In this document: in pieces, positions 1-8,680 of the stretch
How the letters are laid out: the number at the start of each line of letters is the position of its first letter
Position numbering within the stretch: position 1 is the stretch's first letter
NCBI GenBank assembly: GCA_016710285.1
Contig: JADJXR010000001.1
Location: forward strand, 558,001 to 622,000
DNA: 64,000 bases
Reading direction: 5' to 3'
Source: Chlorobiota bacterium
Lineage (GTDB): Bacteria; Bacteroidota; Ignavibacteria; OLB7
Translations under genes and position numbers: made by a program
Notes under the pieces: generated by a model
Seen by the model: only the letters and a program-made list of their open reading frames with translations
Told to the model about the DNA's origin: nothing
The model's database searches: none

Positions 1-345
1 AGCGTTGAATATGCTCTGGAGGGAAGGGGCTATGGATTAAATTCCCATGAAACCTATCCAGACCCTGTTCGGCGTTCCGCCGACGTTCAGAGTGATAATC
101 GGGTGCATCTAAAAATAGGCCATTATTACAGCGTAAAACCATCGGGCGAGAATTACCATGGCAGCTTTATGGTCTATGCTTGGGATAAGGCATACTACAA
201 TTTTTTCAGCAGCTACTACGGCAACCTATTTGCCGAGGATAGCGACAACCCGTTCGGCAGCCAAGACCGCGCCATTGCTTGGAACGTGAGCGGTGACGGC
301 GCAGGAACATTTTTTGCAAGAACAGCAACGGAAATACGCTGGTAA
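1..345 (+). CDS. C-terminal part of a surface protein, DUF4249-like (partial)
   Basis: The reading frame is open from base 1 to the TAA at 343-345, so this is the last 114 residues of a protein that starts outside the window. The end of the chain carries an aromatic-rich stretch (AYYNFFSSYYGN), then an NPFG motif and a WNVSGDGAGTF segment. This resembles the C-terminus of DUF4249-type lipoproteins of Bacteroidota, where a similar NPF...SN-x-GG-x-G-x-F pattern occurs. That assignment is from memory of the family and is tentative. An internal GTG at 103 could be mistaken for a start, but the upstream frame is equally protein-like. The next gene follows 35 bases later on the same strand. Confidence 0.6.
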   Translation, partial: SVEYALEGRGYGLNSHETYPDPVRRSADVQSDNRVHLKIGHYYSVKPSGENYHGSFMVYAWDKAYYNFFSSYYGNLFAEDSDNPFGSQDRAIAWNVSGDGAGTFFARTATEIRW

Positions 346-380
346 AAACAACGATTACAACAACGATCGCGGAGGAAACA

Positions 381-629
381 ATGACTGAAGAGGCCTACAA
401 CCCAATTTCCTGCTCACTTCATGATGAGCTGCTTTCGCTGGCAACGCTGCGGCGCGTTGTGCCAGTGGTTTGGAAAGGCGCAGACGGAACGGAGCATCAA
501 ACAGATGAAAAAATTGTTGATGTCTTCTCGCGCCAAACTCAAGAATTCCTGCAATTATCGTCAGGCAGAGAAATTCGGCTGGACAAGCTGGTGCGGGTTG
601 ACGGGAAGGAGTTTGGCGGGGTATGCTAA
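381..629 (+). CDS. rof: Rof-like (YaeO family) Rho-binding antiterminator
   Basis: This 82-residue protein has the size and pattern of the Rof/YaeO family: an N-terminal Y-x-P-I-x-C segment, a strand-rich middle, and an ending with the E-I-R-L-D-K-L motif followed by a short tail. In Enterobacteria, Rof binds Rho and inhibits transcription termination. The start is supported by a strong ribosome-binding site (GGAGG at about 371-375). The similarity is by eye to the E. coli pattern (Y-x-P-I-N-C ... E-L-R-L-D-K-I), so the family is likely but the function in this lineage is inferred. A strong hairpin follows directly. The gene may share a transcript with the upstream surface-protein gene, 35 bases away. 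Confidence 0.72.
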   Translation: MTEEAYNPISCSLHDELLSLATLRRVVPVVWKGADGTEHQTDEKIVDVFSRQTQEFLQLSSGREIRLDKLVRVDGKEFGGVC

Positions 630-636
630 AACGGCG

Positions 637-673
637 CGTGGGTAGCGGTATGAAGGCCATACCGCTACCCACG
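637..673. terminator. Bidirectional hairpin between rof and phoU
   Basis: A perfect 16-bp inverted repeat (637-652 with 658-673, loop AAGGC) lies between two convergent genes. It starts 8 bases after the rof stop and ends 23 bases before the phoU stop. On the plus strand it is followed by a T-rich stretch at 678-697. It most likely terminates both transcripts. Confidence 0.85.
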
Positions 674-695
674 GCGTTTATTCTGGATTATTTTA

Positions 696-1412
696 TTATT
701 CGTCGTCGTTCCCTTCATCGCCGTACAGTTCGCGCTGCAGTGCGTCGAAGGCCTCGGTATCAAAGCGGTTACGGACGATTTTTGCTTCGGTGAAGAAGAT
801 CACATCCTCGGCAATATTTGTTGCGTGGTCGGCAAGCCGCTCCATATTCCGGAGCAGAACAATCAGCGTCACCCCACCTTCAATAAATTCCGGGTTTTGC
901 TTCATCATCTCCACAATGTGGCGGCCCAATCGGTTTTCGTACTGATCCACCCGCATATCGCTTTTCATGGTGGTGATGGCCAGCTCGGGATCGTTGTTGA
1001 CGAAGCTGTCAATCGTTAGCTTCACCATCGTGTGCACCGCGTCGGTCATCTGCGAAAGCTCAATTTGCTCCACAAACGCCCGGAACGGAAGCAGCCCCTC
1101 CACCGCGCGCGCAACGTTAAACGCAAGGTCCCCCATCCGCTCAAGGTCGCTGTTAATTTTCAGCGCGGCCATAATCAACCGAAGGTCCCGCGCAACCGGT
1201 TGCTGCAACGCAAAAATTCGCTGGCACTGTTTTTCGATCTTAAAATCGAGTTTATCCACCTTACTGTCGCGGTCCATCACCAGGCGGGCCAGCGTGGGAT
1301 TCCATTCAATCAGCGAGCGGAATGCATACTCCACTTGCTCATCCACCAAGCTCCCCATTTTGATAATACGGGTGCGAAGTTTGTCAAGCTCATCTTCAAA
1401 CGTTCTGGTCAT
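696..1412 (-). CDS. phoU: Phosphate signalling complex protein PhoU
   Basis: The 238-residue product has PhoU length and its helical-bundle pattern, including the typical opening (F-x-x-E-L-x-x-L-x-x-x-I) and the second-half NxExxADHATNIAEDV motif near residue 195. PhoU sits between the Pst transporter and the PhoR-type kinase; it keeps the Pho regulon off when phosphate is plentiful and restrains uptake. It is the last gene of a minus-strand series porin-pstS-pstC-pstA-pstB-phoU, 68 bases after pstB, and ends at a strong hairpin. The acidic tail after residue 230 is ordinary for the family. No phoR or phoB gene is visible in the window. Confidence 0.96.
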   Translation of the reverse strand: MTRTFEDELDKLRTRIIKMGSLVDEQVEYAFRSLIEWNPTLARLVMDRDSKVDKLDFKIEKQCQRIFALQQPVARDLRLIMAALKINSDLERMGDLAFNVARAVEGLLPFRAFVEQIELSQMTDAVHTMVKLTIDSFVNNDPELAITTMKSDMRVDQYENRLGRHIVEMMKQNPEFIEGGVTLIVLLRNMERLADHATNIAEDVIFFTEAKIVRNRFDTEAFDALQRELYGDEGNDDE

Positions 1413-1480
1413 TTCTCTATTCCTTATTCGGTGTTCAGCTGTGTTGTTTGTTTAGGCTTCTGGCGCGCCCCGCTGCGCGA

Positions 1481-2248
1481 CTATCCGAACCGACCCGTGA
1501 TGTAATCTTCGGTCTGTTTTTTCTTCGGGTTCGTAAAAATATCACGGGTTGAACCGAACTCGATTAATTCACCAACATAAAAGAACGCAGTGTAATCGCT
1601 GACGCGCGCGGCCTGCTGCATGCTGTGGGTGACGATGATGATCGTATAATTCTCCTTCAGCTCCAAAATTAGGTCCTCCACTTTGCTGGTGGAGATTGGG
1701 TCAAGGGCGGAACACGGCTCGTCCATCAGCAAAATATCGGGGTTTACGGCAATGGCGCGGGCAATGCACAGCCGCTGCTGCTGCCCCCCTGATAAGGACA
1801 ACGCCGAGGCCGTTAGGCGGTCCTTGATTTCGTTCCACAACGCAGCACCTTTCAGGCTTCGCTCAACGATTTCGTCAAGTTGGGCTTTATCGGTGATGCC
1901 GTTTATTCGTGGCCCGTAGGCGATATTCTCATAGACAGATTTCGGAAATGGGTTTGATTTCTGGAACACCATTCCCACCCGTTTCCGCAAGTTCACCACG
2001 CTCACTTCCGGCGCGTAGATATTCACATCCTCGATGTTCACTTCCCCGGTAATTCGCACCCCTTCAATCAAGTCGTTCATGCGGTTAAGCGACCGAATAA
2101 ACGTGCTTTTCCCGCACCCCGATGGCCCAATAAATGCCGTCACTTTGTTGGCGTACATATTCATTGAAATATCTTTCAATGCTTGCTTCTCGCCATAGTA
2201 GAGCGACAAGTTGTTGGTGCGGATTTTTGTTATTTCTTCTTTTTTCAT
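1481..2248 (-). CDS. pstB: Phosphate ABC transporter ATP-binding protein PstB
   Basis: This is the ATPase subunit of the high-affinity phosphate importer. It shows Walker A GPSGCGKST, the PstB-type signature LSGGQQQRLCIARA, Walker B ILLMDEP and the H-loop THSMQQA. With the start at 2248 the protein is 255 residues, the usual length. An upstream in-frame ATG at 2299 would add 17 residues unlike the family and would place a hairpin repeat (2301-2314) directly in front of the start, so the shorter form is preferred. It follows pstA by about 100 bases and precedes phoU. Confidence 0.96.
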   Translation of the reverse strand: MKKEEITKIRTNNLSLYYGEKQALKDISMNMYANKVTAFIGPSGCGKSTFIRSLNRMNDLIEGVRITGEVNIEDVNIYAPEVSVVNLRKRVGMVFQKSNPFPKSVYENIAYGPRINGITDKAQLDEIVERSLKGAALWNEIKDRLTASALSLSGGQQQRLCIARAIAVNPDILLMDEPCSALDPISTSKVEDLILELKENYTIIIVTHSMQQAARVSDYTAFFYVGELIEFGSTRDIFTNPKKKQTEDYITGRFG

Positions 2249-2300
2249 GGTCGGTAATCGGCAGTTGATAGCCAGTGCTTGCGCATTCATTGTTGCCATG

Positions 2301-2327
2301 CCCGCAAAAGCGGGAGCCGAATATCGG
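2301..2327. repeat. Small palindromic element in the pstA-pstB gap
   Basis: Two adjoining inverted repeats lie between pstA and pstB: CCCGC-AAAA-GCGGG at 2301-2314 and CCGAATATCGG at 2317-2327. The first resembles the core of short intergenic repeats of the CCCGC-TTT(T/C)-GCGGG kind seen in many genomes. It could stabilise the upstream mRNA segment or lower expression of distal genes. Only one copy was recognised in the window, so repeat status is an inference. Confidence 0.4.
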
Positions 2328-2350
2328 CAAGGCGCATCGTTCGATTGTTA

Positions 2351-3484
2351 TCACACCAACTTCCGCTTGCGCAGTCGGGAGCGGAGCATGATTGCTGTAA
2401 GATTCAATGCCAGCGTCAGGCCAAGCAGCACCAGCGTTGTGGCATATTGCAGCGGGCGCGTTGCGTCAACATCTGGCGACTGGGTGGCCAGGATATAAAG
2501 GTGATACCCCAAATGCATGAACTGGTCGCTGAACGACGACGGCAGTTCTTGCAGCGAATAGACCGCTCCGGTAAATAAAATTGGGGCAACCTCACCAGCA
2601 CCGCGACTAACCGCCAAAATGGAGCCTGTTAAAATTCCTGGGATACAGTTGGGGAGAATAATTCGCCAGATAGTCTCCCATTTTGTTGCCCCCAACGCCA
2701 AACTTGCTTCGCGAATTTCGCGCGGGACGGTGCGCAAGGCTTCCTCCACCGAGACAATCACCACCGGAAGAGTAAGAAGCGCAAGGGTTAATGCTGCCCA
2801 AATCAGCGATGGTTTCCCCCACTCTAATTCTTTTTTTTCGGAAAGATATTCCATCACTCTCTCGGTGTTCACCGCAGCAGTTGTGCCTTCTGGATAGGCT
2901 TCCAACTGGCGCACCTGCTCGCTCCAATCGAATTCATTATTCTCCAAAAAAATCTTCAAATCGCCAACCGTTGATTTTTTGCCGCCGGATAATGGGGATG
3001 CGCTAACGGCTAACGTTGTACGTAAATCCTCCATTTTGCTGTTGTAGCGAACGGAGTCTATCTGGCCGCCAAGTGTTTGGATGAAAAAACCCAACCCAAA
3101 CAGCCCAAACACGATGGAAGGCACGCCGGCCAGGGTATTCACCGCAAAGCGGATAACCCGTGCAAAAATGGAGGTCCGCTTGGCGTACTCCGTTAGATAG
3201 AGTGCGGTGATGGTCCCCACCGGAACCGCCGCAAGGGTCATAATCAGCACCAGGAGCACCGTTCCGTAAATAGCGGGGAAAATCCCCCCTTCGGTGTTCA
3301 TGTTGCGGGGGGAATCGGACAAGAATTCCCAGCTAAGATGCCCCGACCCGGTGATGATAAAATTGCCGATGATAACAGCAATAAACAGCAGAATGATGAT
3401 AACAGATAGCAGCGGAAGCCCAGTGGCAAAGAAGCCAAGAATGCTTTTCTTTCCGCCGTGAAAAACTGTTTGCTTGATTTCCAT
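2351..3484 (-). CDS. pstA: Phosphate ABC transporter permease PstA
   Basis: This inner-membrane permease partners PstC. The 377 residues contain six membrane segments and the cytoplasmic EAA loop (VPREIREASLALGATKWETIWRI, about residues 254-276). The family is usually near 280-300 residues. The excess is a hydrophilic insertion of about 85 residues (roughly 135-220) between membrane segments, rich in Glu, Lys and Ser. pstA starts four bases after the pstC stop, so the two are probably translationally coupled. The insertion looks like a lineage feature rather than an error, because the frame is clean and the flanks align. Confidence 0.94.
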   Translation of the reverse strand: MEIKQTVFHGGKKSILGFFATGLPLLSVIIILLFIAVIIGNFIITGSGHLSWEFLSDSPRNMNTEGGIFPAIYGTVLLVLIMTLAAVPVGTITALYLTEYAKRTSIFARVIRFAVNTLAGVPSIVFGLFGLGFFIQTLGGQIDSVRYNSKMEDLRTTLAVSASPLSGGKKSTVGDLKIFLENNEFDWSEQVRQLEAYPEGTTAAVNTERVMEYLSEKKELEWGKPSLIWAALTLALLTLPVVIVSVEEALRTVPREIREASLALGATKWETIWRIILPNCIPGILTGSILAVSRGAGEVAPILFTGAVYSLQELPSSFSDQFMHLGYHLYILATQSPDVDATRPLQYATTLVLLGLTLALNLTAIMLRSRLRKRKLV

Positions 3485-3487
3485 TAA

Positions 3488-4744
3488 TTATGCCCCCCGG
3501 AATTTTTTGATGAGCCGCTCTTTCACATAAAACTCAGTGATAAAATTGATGATGAACGAAAAAATAAAGAGCAAGACACCCAAGAAGAACAGCACCTGGT
3601 AATGCGGCGAGCCGAACACCACTTCCCCCATTTCCGCACCGATTGTGGCCGCGAAGGTCCGAACCGGCTCGGTAAAACTCCAATTAAATGTTCCGGCATT
3701 TCCGGTGGCCATCAGGGCGATCATGGTTTCGCCAACTGCGCGGCCGGTGCCAAGCAGAATTGCCGCAAAAACTCCCGGCGTTGCCGCCGGCAACATCACC
3801 CTGTAGGCGGTTTGCCACTCGCTTGCACCCACCGCCAGCGAGGCCTCGCGCAGCGATTGCGGGACCGCACGCAAAGCATCGTCGCAGATGGTGTACACGA
3901 TGGGGATCACCGCCAGCCCAAGCCCAATGCCGCCAACGATGGAGTTCAGCCGGAAATCCAAGCCGAACACCGACTGCACCACGCTTGCCACCGTCATCAA
4001 ACAGAAAAAGCCCAGCACCACCGAAGGGATTCCAGCAAGCAACTCGATAACCGGTTTTAGTTTTTCGCGAATCCATTGCGGCGCAAAAAATGCGGTGTAG
4101 AGCGCGGCAAGAATCGCCAGCGGAACCGCAAACACCATTGCCACCAGCGTGGTTTTCAGCGTTCCGAGGATAATCGGATAAATGCCATATCGCGGATGCT
4201 CCGAGTTCGGCTGCCAGTTGCTGTAGGCCAGGTAGGAGATGTTCACCGGGGATTCATGTTCCAAGATCGGGTAATCATCGCCAACGATGCGGCGGGCGCG
4301 TTCGGCTTCCTCCTCCGGCGTTGTGGGCTTGGGGGTAGTGCCGCCCGGCGCTGTGGTTGCAACCCCACCAGTGGAATCGCCGGCGGGCGATTGGCTTGGC
4401 AGATCCTTCTCTTCGGGGTTGTACTGTTCCGATTCAATCTCCCCAGTGTCGGCCACTGCCGTAGCTGTGCTGCCCGGGGTTTGCACAGCGGCGGGGGCCT
4501 CCTTCTTCTCCGTTTCGGCTCCCCCAAAAAATATGGGCGATGCTTCACGGAAGACGAACAGGAAGATGAGGAAGATGAAGATGATGGAGGTTGTGGAAAC
4601 CGCGAAGATTCCAAGCTCAATCAGCCGCTCACCGATTCGGCGTTCCTTTTGGGTTAGCGATGGATATGAACCAACCGGACCCGTGGCCGCGCCAGCAGGC
4701 GTTTGCTTGGGTTGGCTTTGTTGTTTTGGTTGCTCTGGCTTCAT
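3488..4744 (-). CDS. pstC: Phosphate ABC transporter permease PstC with low-complexity insert
   Basis: This is the second membrane permease of the Pst importer. It has an EAA loop (VPQSLREASLAVGASEWQTAYRV) and six predicted membrane segments. The 418 residues exceed the usual 300-320 because of a Pro/Gln-rich N-terminal tail (first 25 residues) and an insert of about 95 residues after the first membrane helix. The insert is rich in Thr, Pro, Ala and Glu and likely lies on the periplasmic side. Together with pstA, which also carries an insert, it suggests an enlarged periplasmic surface on the permease. A 232-base gap separates it from pstS upstream. Confidence 0.94.
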   Translation of the reverse strand: MKPEQPKQQSQPKQTPAGAATGPVGSYPSLTQKERRIGERLIELGIFAVSTTSIIFIFLIFLFVFREASPIFFGGAETEKKEAPAAVQTPGSTATAVADTGEIESEQYNPEEKDLPSQSPAGDSTGGVATTAPGGTTPKPTTPEEEAERARRIVGDDYPILEHESPVNISYLAYSNWQPNSEHPRYGIYPIILGTLKTTLVAMVFAVPLAILAALYTAFFAPQWIREKLKPVIELLAGIPSVVLGFFCLMTVASVVQSVFGLDFRLNSIVGGIGLGLAVIPIVYTICDDALRAVPQSLREASLAVGASEWQTAYRVMLPAATPGVFAAILLGTGRAVGETMIALMATGNAGTFNWSFTEPVRTFAATIGAEMGEVVFGSPHYQVLFFLGVLLFIFSFIINFITEFYVKERLIKKFRGA

Positions 4745-4976
4745 GGAAGAGAAAACGAAGACGGTTGTGTGGCCGGAATCGGCGCGGTTGCGTTAGCGGG
4801 GCAAAAGTACAGCGAACACCAGTTGGTTGCTGAACAATCCGTGAACGGTTACGAATCCTTGATCTGCACCGATTGCCATCCCACCCCGATTTCAACAGGG
4901 ACGCGGCCCAAGCCATACGCTGGGCCACGCCTGATTGCACATCTGCATCGGGGTCTATTTGCCGATTGCCACGGTT

Positions 4977-5807
4977 TTACAGCGGGAAGTATCCGGTTTT
5001 CTTCACAACGGATTGACCTTCGGCGGAGATAATCCAATCAACGTAGGATTTCAACGAACCCGTTGGGCGGTTCCTGAGATAGATATACAGGTAGCGGCTG
5101 ATTGGATAGGAACCGTTGTTGATGCTGGCATCCGACGGCGCAACGGCATTGCCACCATCGGTGGCACTGACCGGGCAGACTTTCACCCCTTTCGCATATC
5201 CGAACCCGCCGTAGCCAATGCCGTTGGCATCTTTGGCCACCGCGTTCACCACTGCGGCAGTTCCCGGCAAGGTTTGGACGCTTCCGCCAAAGTCGTAGCC
5301 GCCAAGAATATGCTCCTTAAAGAAGGCGTACGTCCCCGAGCTGTTCTCGCGGCCATAGACGATGATCCTGGCGTTCTTCCCCCCAACCTGGCTCCAGTTG
5401 GTGATGGTCCCCATGTAAATCCCTTTCAACTGGTTGATGGAAAGTTTGCTTACGCCGTTGGATGGATGGAGGTAGATAGTGATCCCATCCTTCGCAACGC
5501 GGACCTCCACACCAGGGGAGCCGTAGCGGTTTTTCAGCTGCTGCTTTTCGGATTTGGTCATCGGGCGCGAGGAATTGCAAATGTCGGTGGTGCCGTTAAT
5601 CAGTGCCGAGATTCCGGTCCCCGAGCCGCCGCCGGTAACGCGGATGGAAACGCCGGAATTTTTGGCTTGATACGTCTCGGCCCATTTCTGTGCAAGGATC
5701 ACCATTGTGTCCGAGCCTTTCACCGTGATGACCTCCACCGGCATGAAGGCATACAGGCCAACACAGGCGGCAATCAGTGTCAACGTTAGAAGCAGTTTCT
5801 TGAGCAT
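4977..5807 (-). CDS. pstS: Phosphate-binding periplasmic protein PstS
   Basis: This is the periplasmic receptor that delivers phosphate to PstCA. The 276-residue product starts with a signal sequence or membrane anchor (hydrophobic residues 4-20, no obvious lipobox). It then shows the phosphate-binding signatures G-S-D-T-M near residue 34, GGGSGTGI near 60, SSRPM near 79 and an N-S-S-G-T-Y-A-F-F segment near 155. The type is the short PBP-like PstS found in many non-enteric bacteria. It lies 32 bases downstream of the porin gene, so both are probably expressed from the Pho-type promoter at 7333-7370. Confidence 0.93.
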   Translation of the reverse strand: MLKKLLLTLTLIAACVGLYAFMPVEVITVKGSDTMVILAQKWAETYQAKNSGVSIRVTGGGSGTGISALINGTTDICNSSRPMTKSEKQQLKNRYGSPGVEVRVAKDGITIYLHPSNGVSKLSINQLKGIYMGTITNWSQVGGKNARIIVYGRENSSGTYAFFKEHILGGYDFGGSVQTLPGTAAVVNAVAKDANGIGYGGFGYAKGVKVCPVSATDGGNAVAPSDASINNGSYPISRYLYIYLRNRPTGSLKSYVDWIISAEGQSVVKKTGYFPL

Positions 5808-5839
5808 TGTTTTTTGGAAGTTATGGGGTTGCTGTTGGG

Positions 5840-7177
5840 TTAGAATTTATACTGGAAGCGGACGGTTGTTTTGTTATCCTTCAGGTCCTCCAGGCCGCCA
5901 AAGGAGTCTTTTTCTGTGGTGGGCATTTCATACCACAGGGTGATGCGGGCGTTCTTGATGAAGATGCTTCCACCAATGCCCAGCACCCCAACGGCCATAT
6001 CCCCCGATGAAGTGACTTGCGCCCCTTCCATATCGGTGTTGCGGTCGAAGTAATCGTACTTCACGGCGATCTGTGCATCGGCGCCGAAGTTCTGGATGAA
6101 GTAGGCGTAGTACCCCATTTGATTGCGGACTTGCACCGGCTTGGCAGCGGTTCCTGGAACAATCCGGATGCTATCCTTTCCATCGCTCCCTTTGGTGATG
6201 CCAACGGTGGAAGCCCCCGCCGAGGTGGCAGCCGTTGGGCGGCTTCCCGACATCAGCTCACCTTTGATAATCGTTCCGCCAATCGGAAGCAGGTCAAGGA
6301 AGATTTGGCCTTCGAAGTTGACGTTGCTCCGGTTCCCCCAGCCGCGCCAATCGCCGGTGGCATCGTTGAACACCAGCTTGGTTTTCCCATCCACCGTTTC
6401 CAGCAGCGAGTCGGTGGTGACGGGGATTCCGCCGCGATAGAGCGTGGCCCCAAGATCAATCTGAACAGGCGACTCATCGCCGAACGGAACGGGGAATGTC
6501 AGGCGGGCAATCAGGTCCTTGTAGGAATCCACCTCCGATGCAGCGATTGCGCCGCCACCGTTGAACAACCCCACTTGCAGCTTCGGCGTGAAGCCCTGGG
6601 CAAGCGTTGGATAGTAGGTGAACATCAGCCCCAGGTCCCGCTCTTCCGGGTAGAACGCGCGGGTGACCTGGGAGCGTTCGGTGGATTCGCGGTTGCTGGA
6701 GGAGATTTCAACTTCGTAGTTCGGGCGGTTGAACGAGCCGACGGTAAGATTCAGTTCGTTATCGGGAAGCAATCCGAAATCAACATAGGCCTCCTTCAGC
6801 ACCACTCCCCGCTCGCTGATGTCGGGATACAGCACCGCTGTTAGCCCCTGATACCGATGCTGAAACTTGATCCGGCCACGGCGGATCAGGAAGGCGTTGC
6901 GCCGTGCGTCGCTGTACAAAGCGCGCCCTTGCGGGTTGGTGGTTTGGTCAAAATGCTGCCACTCGGCTTGGATGTAGCCGGAGATTTTCAGCTGGTTCAG
7001 CTTCTCCAGCGCCCCCTCGGCAACGTCCATCCGCTCCTTCAACGTCTCAACATCGCCGTGGAGTTCTTCCGGCGATTTTTTCTCAGGAGTGTCCGCTTCT
7101 TCTTGCGCCTGCACAACGCCGATGCTGCAGGCAAGCACCGCGCACAGTGTTGAAAATCCGCGTACCAATGATCCCAT
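5840..7177 (-). CDS. Porin O/P-type outer-membrane channel
   Basis: The 445-residue product has a signal peptide (cleavage after about V-V-Q-A-Q, residue 25). A short coiled-coil segment follows (about 35-60), as in trimeric porins, then a beta-barrel with alternating aromatic residues that ends in a C-terminal Phe (F-Q-Y-K-F). The pattern fits the phosphate-selective porin O/P family (OprO/OprP-like). Its place directly upstream of pstS in the same operon, behind a Pho-box-like promoter, supports a role in passing phosphate across the outer membrane. Substrate preference (phosphate versus polyphosphate) cannot be read from the sequence. Confidence 0.85.
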   Translation of the reverse strand: MGSLVRGFSTLCAVLACSIGVVQAQEEADTPEKKSPEELHGDVETLKERMDVAEGALEKLNQLKISGYIQAEWQHFDQTTNPQGRALYSDARRNAFLIRRGRIKFQHRYQGLTAVLYPDISERGVVLKEAYVDFGLLPDNELNLTVGSFNRPNYEVEISSSNRESTERSQVTRAFYPEERDLGLMFTYYPTLAQGFTPKLQVGLFNGGGAIAASEVDSYKDLIARLTFPVPFGDESPVQIDLGATLYRGGIPVTTDSLLETVDGKTKLVFNDATGDWRGWGNRSNVNFEGQIFLDLLPIGGTIIKGELMSGSRPTAATSAGASTVGITKGSDGKDSIRIVPGTAAKPVQVRNQMGYYAYFIQNFGADAQIAVKYDYFDRNTDMEGAQVTSSGDMAVGVLGIGGSIFIKNARITLWYEMPTTEKDSFGGLEDLKDNKTTVRFQYKF

Positions 7178-7332
7178 GTTTTGGTTTTGGTTTTGGGTTT
7201 GTGTTGGAACTAATGAGAGAAGATGTTTGGTGGGGAAGCGATTCCAAGCCGTTCACTGCTTGGTGGGCAAGACCCGTCGGTTCGCGTCGCTCGTTCCGCA
7301 TCCCTTAGCAACCGCAAAACTACCGGCAGAAG

Positions 7333-7370
7333 ATTATGCCTGCGTAAAGGGAGTGTTACGGGAATGTTAA
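7333..7370 (-). promoter_or_regulatory. Pho-box-like direct repeats and -10 element for the porin-pst operon
   Basis: Reading the minus strand, three hexamers recur with an exact 11-base period: TTAACA (7370-7365), GTAACA (7359-7354) and TTTACG (7348-7343). Four bases further is CATAAT (7338-7333), a good -10 hexamer. PhoB and PhoP boxes are tandem repeats with 11-base spacing that replace the -35 element, and the hexamer resembles the TTAACA half-site known for Bacillus PhoP. The site lies about 150 bases upstream of the porin start, directly after the stop of the neighbouring gene. Regulator identity is inferred. Confidence 0.65.
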
Positions 7371-7418
7371 GAAAGTGGGGAGGGGGTGAAGGATCGGAAG
7401 GAAGGGTCGGAAGGAAGA

Positions 7419-8612
7419 TCACGGCACCAACAGAAACAACGCCCAGAAGACCCACCACCATAGCCGCTTGGCCCAGCGTGCGGCGGCTGGATATGCTTTG
7501 CGCAGCCATTCCCAGAAAAGCAGTGCGCCGTAGCACAGCGCGGCAACCGAAAGGGTCAGCAGCAGGCAGGCCAGCGGATCCCAGGCGTTGCGGAAACGCC
7601 CATCCAACCAGCCAATCATCCCCATATTCACCGGCGAGCCGTACAGGAGCATCAGATGGAGCACGTAGATCCCCAGCGAACGCTTCCCGATTTCTTCCAC
7701 CGCTCCCCCTTTTCTTCTCTCCACTTTGCTTGCCGCCCGTGTGGCCAAGCGGGTTTCCCGTTGCTGTTCCAGAAGCTGGGTTATGGCCTTCAGCGCGGAG
7801 ATGGTGGCGAACAGGACCGCCAGCCGGAAGCAGGTGTGTTGGATGGATCCATGCCAGTAGCGATCGTGCGGCGGGATACCTCCAATCGTTTCGGCAAGCA
7901 AGGCTTCGGCGGCAAAGAAGGTGGCGGCGAACAGCGCGGGGACAACCCACTGGTACCGGCGCGGCTTCAGCAGCAGCGGCGCGGAGGCGAACCCGGTGAG
8001 GAGATAGGCAGCATGGGGGAACAAGGAGAAGGTGGCATCGGGCTGCGCCATGAAGTAGGACCGCAGCGGAAGGAACAACCCCGCAGCACTATCGCTTGCC
8101 CAAACCCACGGGGTCCCGATAATGATCGCAACCGCAAGCGCAGCAGCAACCCAAGCAACGGAAGCAAGCGGGCGAACAACCAGGGCCAGCAGAACGATCA
8201 CCCCCATCGCCACGGCGATCACCTGCAGCACGTTGGTGTCGAACAAGCGGGCAAGCTCGGTGGGGTCGTGCCGCCAAATCAGCTGCCGCAAGGAGAGCAC
8301 CGGAATCTGCAACCAGTAGCCCAACAGCAGCAGCAACGCCGCACGCCGCAGCAACGATTGCGCCCCCCGCTTCCCCTCCGTTTCCGGCGCGTCCATCCGG
8401 CGTTGCAGCGCGCCCCACAGCGTCAGCCCGCTGCAGAGCAGGAAGGCGGGCGCAACAAAACCAAACCCGATATTGAAACTGTTCCACACCCCTCCTTCCT
8501 TCCAACGGTTGGCAAGGAACGCCCCGGCAACGTGGGTGGCAATCATTCCAATCACGGCCAGCCCACGGAACAGATCTATCCAGCGAAGACGTGGCATTTG
8601 GGAATCATTCAC
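7419..8612 (-). CDS. DUF1624 / HGSNAT-like membrane acyltransferase
   Basis: The 397-residue multi-pass membrane protein (about 10-11 hydrophobic segments) begins with the motif RLRWIDLFRGLAVIGMIATH, typical of DUF1624, the prokaryotic relatives of heparan-alpha-glucosaminide N-acetyltransferase. A histidine in the first membrane helix (I-A-T-H) fits the acyl-transfer site proposed for this superfamily. The substrate is unknown; related proteins acetylate cell-surface sugars. The gene stands alone, ending 49 bases upstream of the Pho-type promoter of the porin operon. A tandem palindromic repeat lies behind its start. Confidence 0.8.
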   Translation of the reverse strand: MNDSQMPRLRWIDLFRGLAVIGMIATHVAGAFLANRWKEGGVWNSFNIGFGFVAPAFLLCSGLTLWGALQRRMDAPETEGKRGAQSLLRRAALLLLLGYWLQIPVLSLRQLIWRHDPTELARLFDTNVLQVIAVAMGVIVLLALVVRPLASVAWVAAALAVAIIIGTPWVWASDSAAGLFLPLRSYFMAQPDATFSLFPHAAYLLTGFASAPLLLKPRRYQWVVPALFAATFFAAEALLAETIGGIPPHDRYWHGSIQHTCFRLAVLFATISALKAITQLLEQQRETRLATRAASKVERRKGGAVEEIGKRSLGIYVLHLMLLYGSPVNMGMIGWLDGRFRNAWDPLACLLLTLSVAALCYGALLFWEWLRKAYPAAARWAKRLWWWVFWALFLLVP

Positions 8613-8680
8613 ACCAAGTTTTGCGGCAGGTTGCCGGTTGCCGGAAAGGGGTCATCACAACCTCACGGTTCTTTCTGTTG

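Noticed and set aside
355..672. 105-residue ORF antisense to rof
   Set aside because: Basic, Pro/Arg-rich shadow of the rof gene with no motif.
4745..4976. A second Pho box between pstS and pstC
   Set aside because: GTTC recurs at 11 bases (around 4830-4850) but the hexamers do not match each other or the first box.
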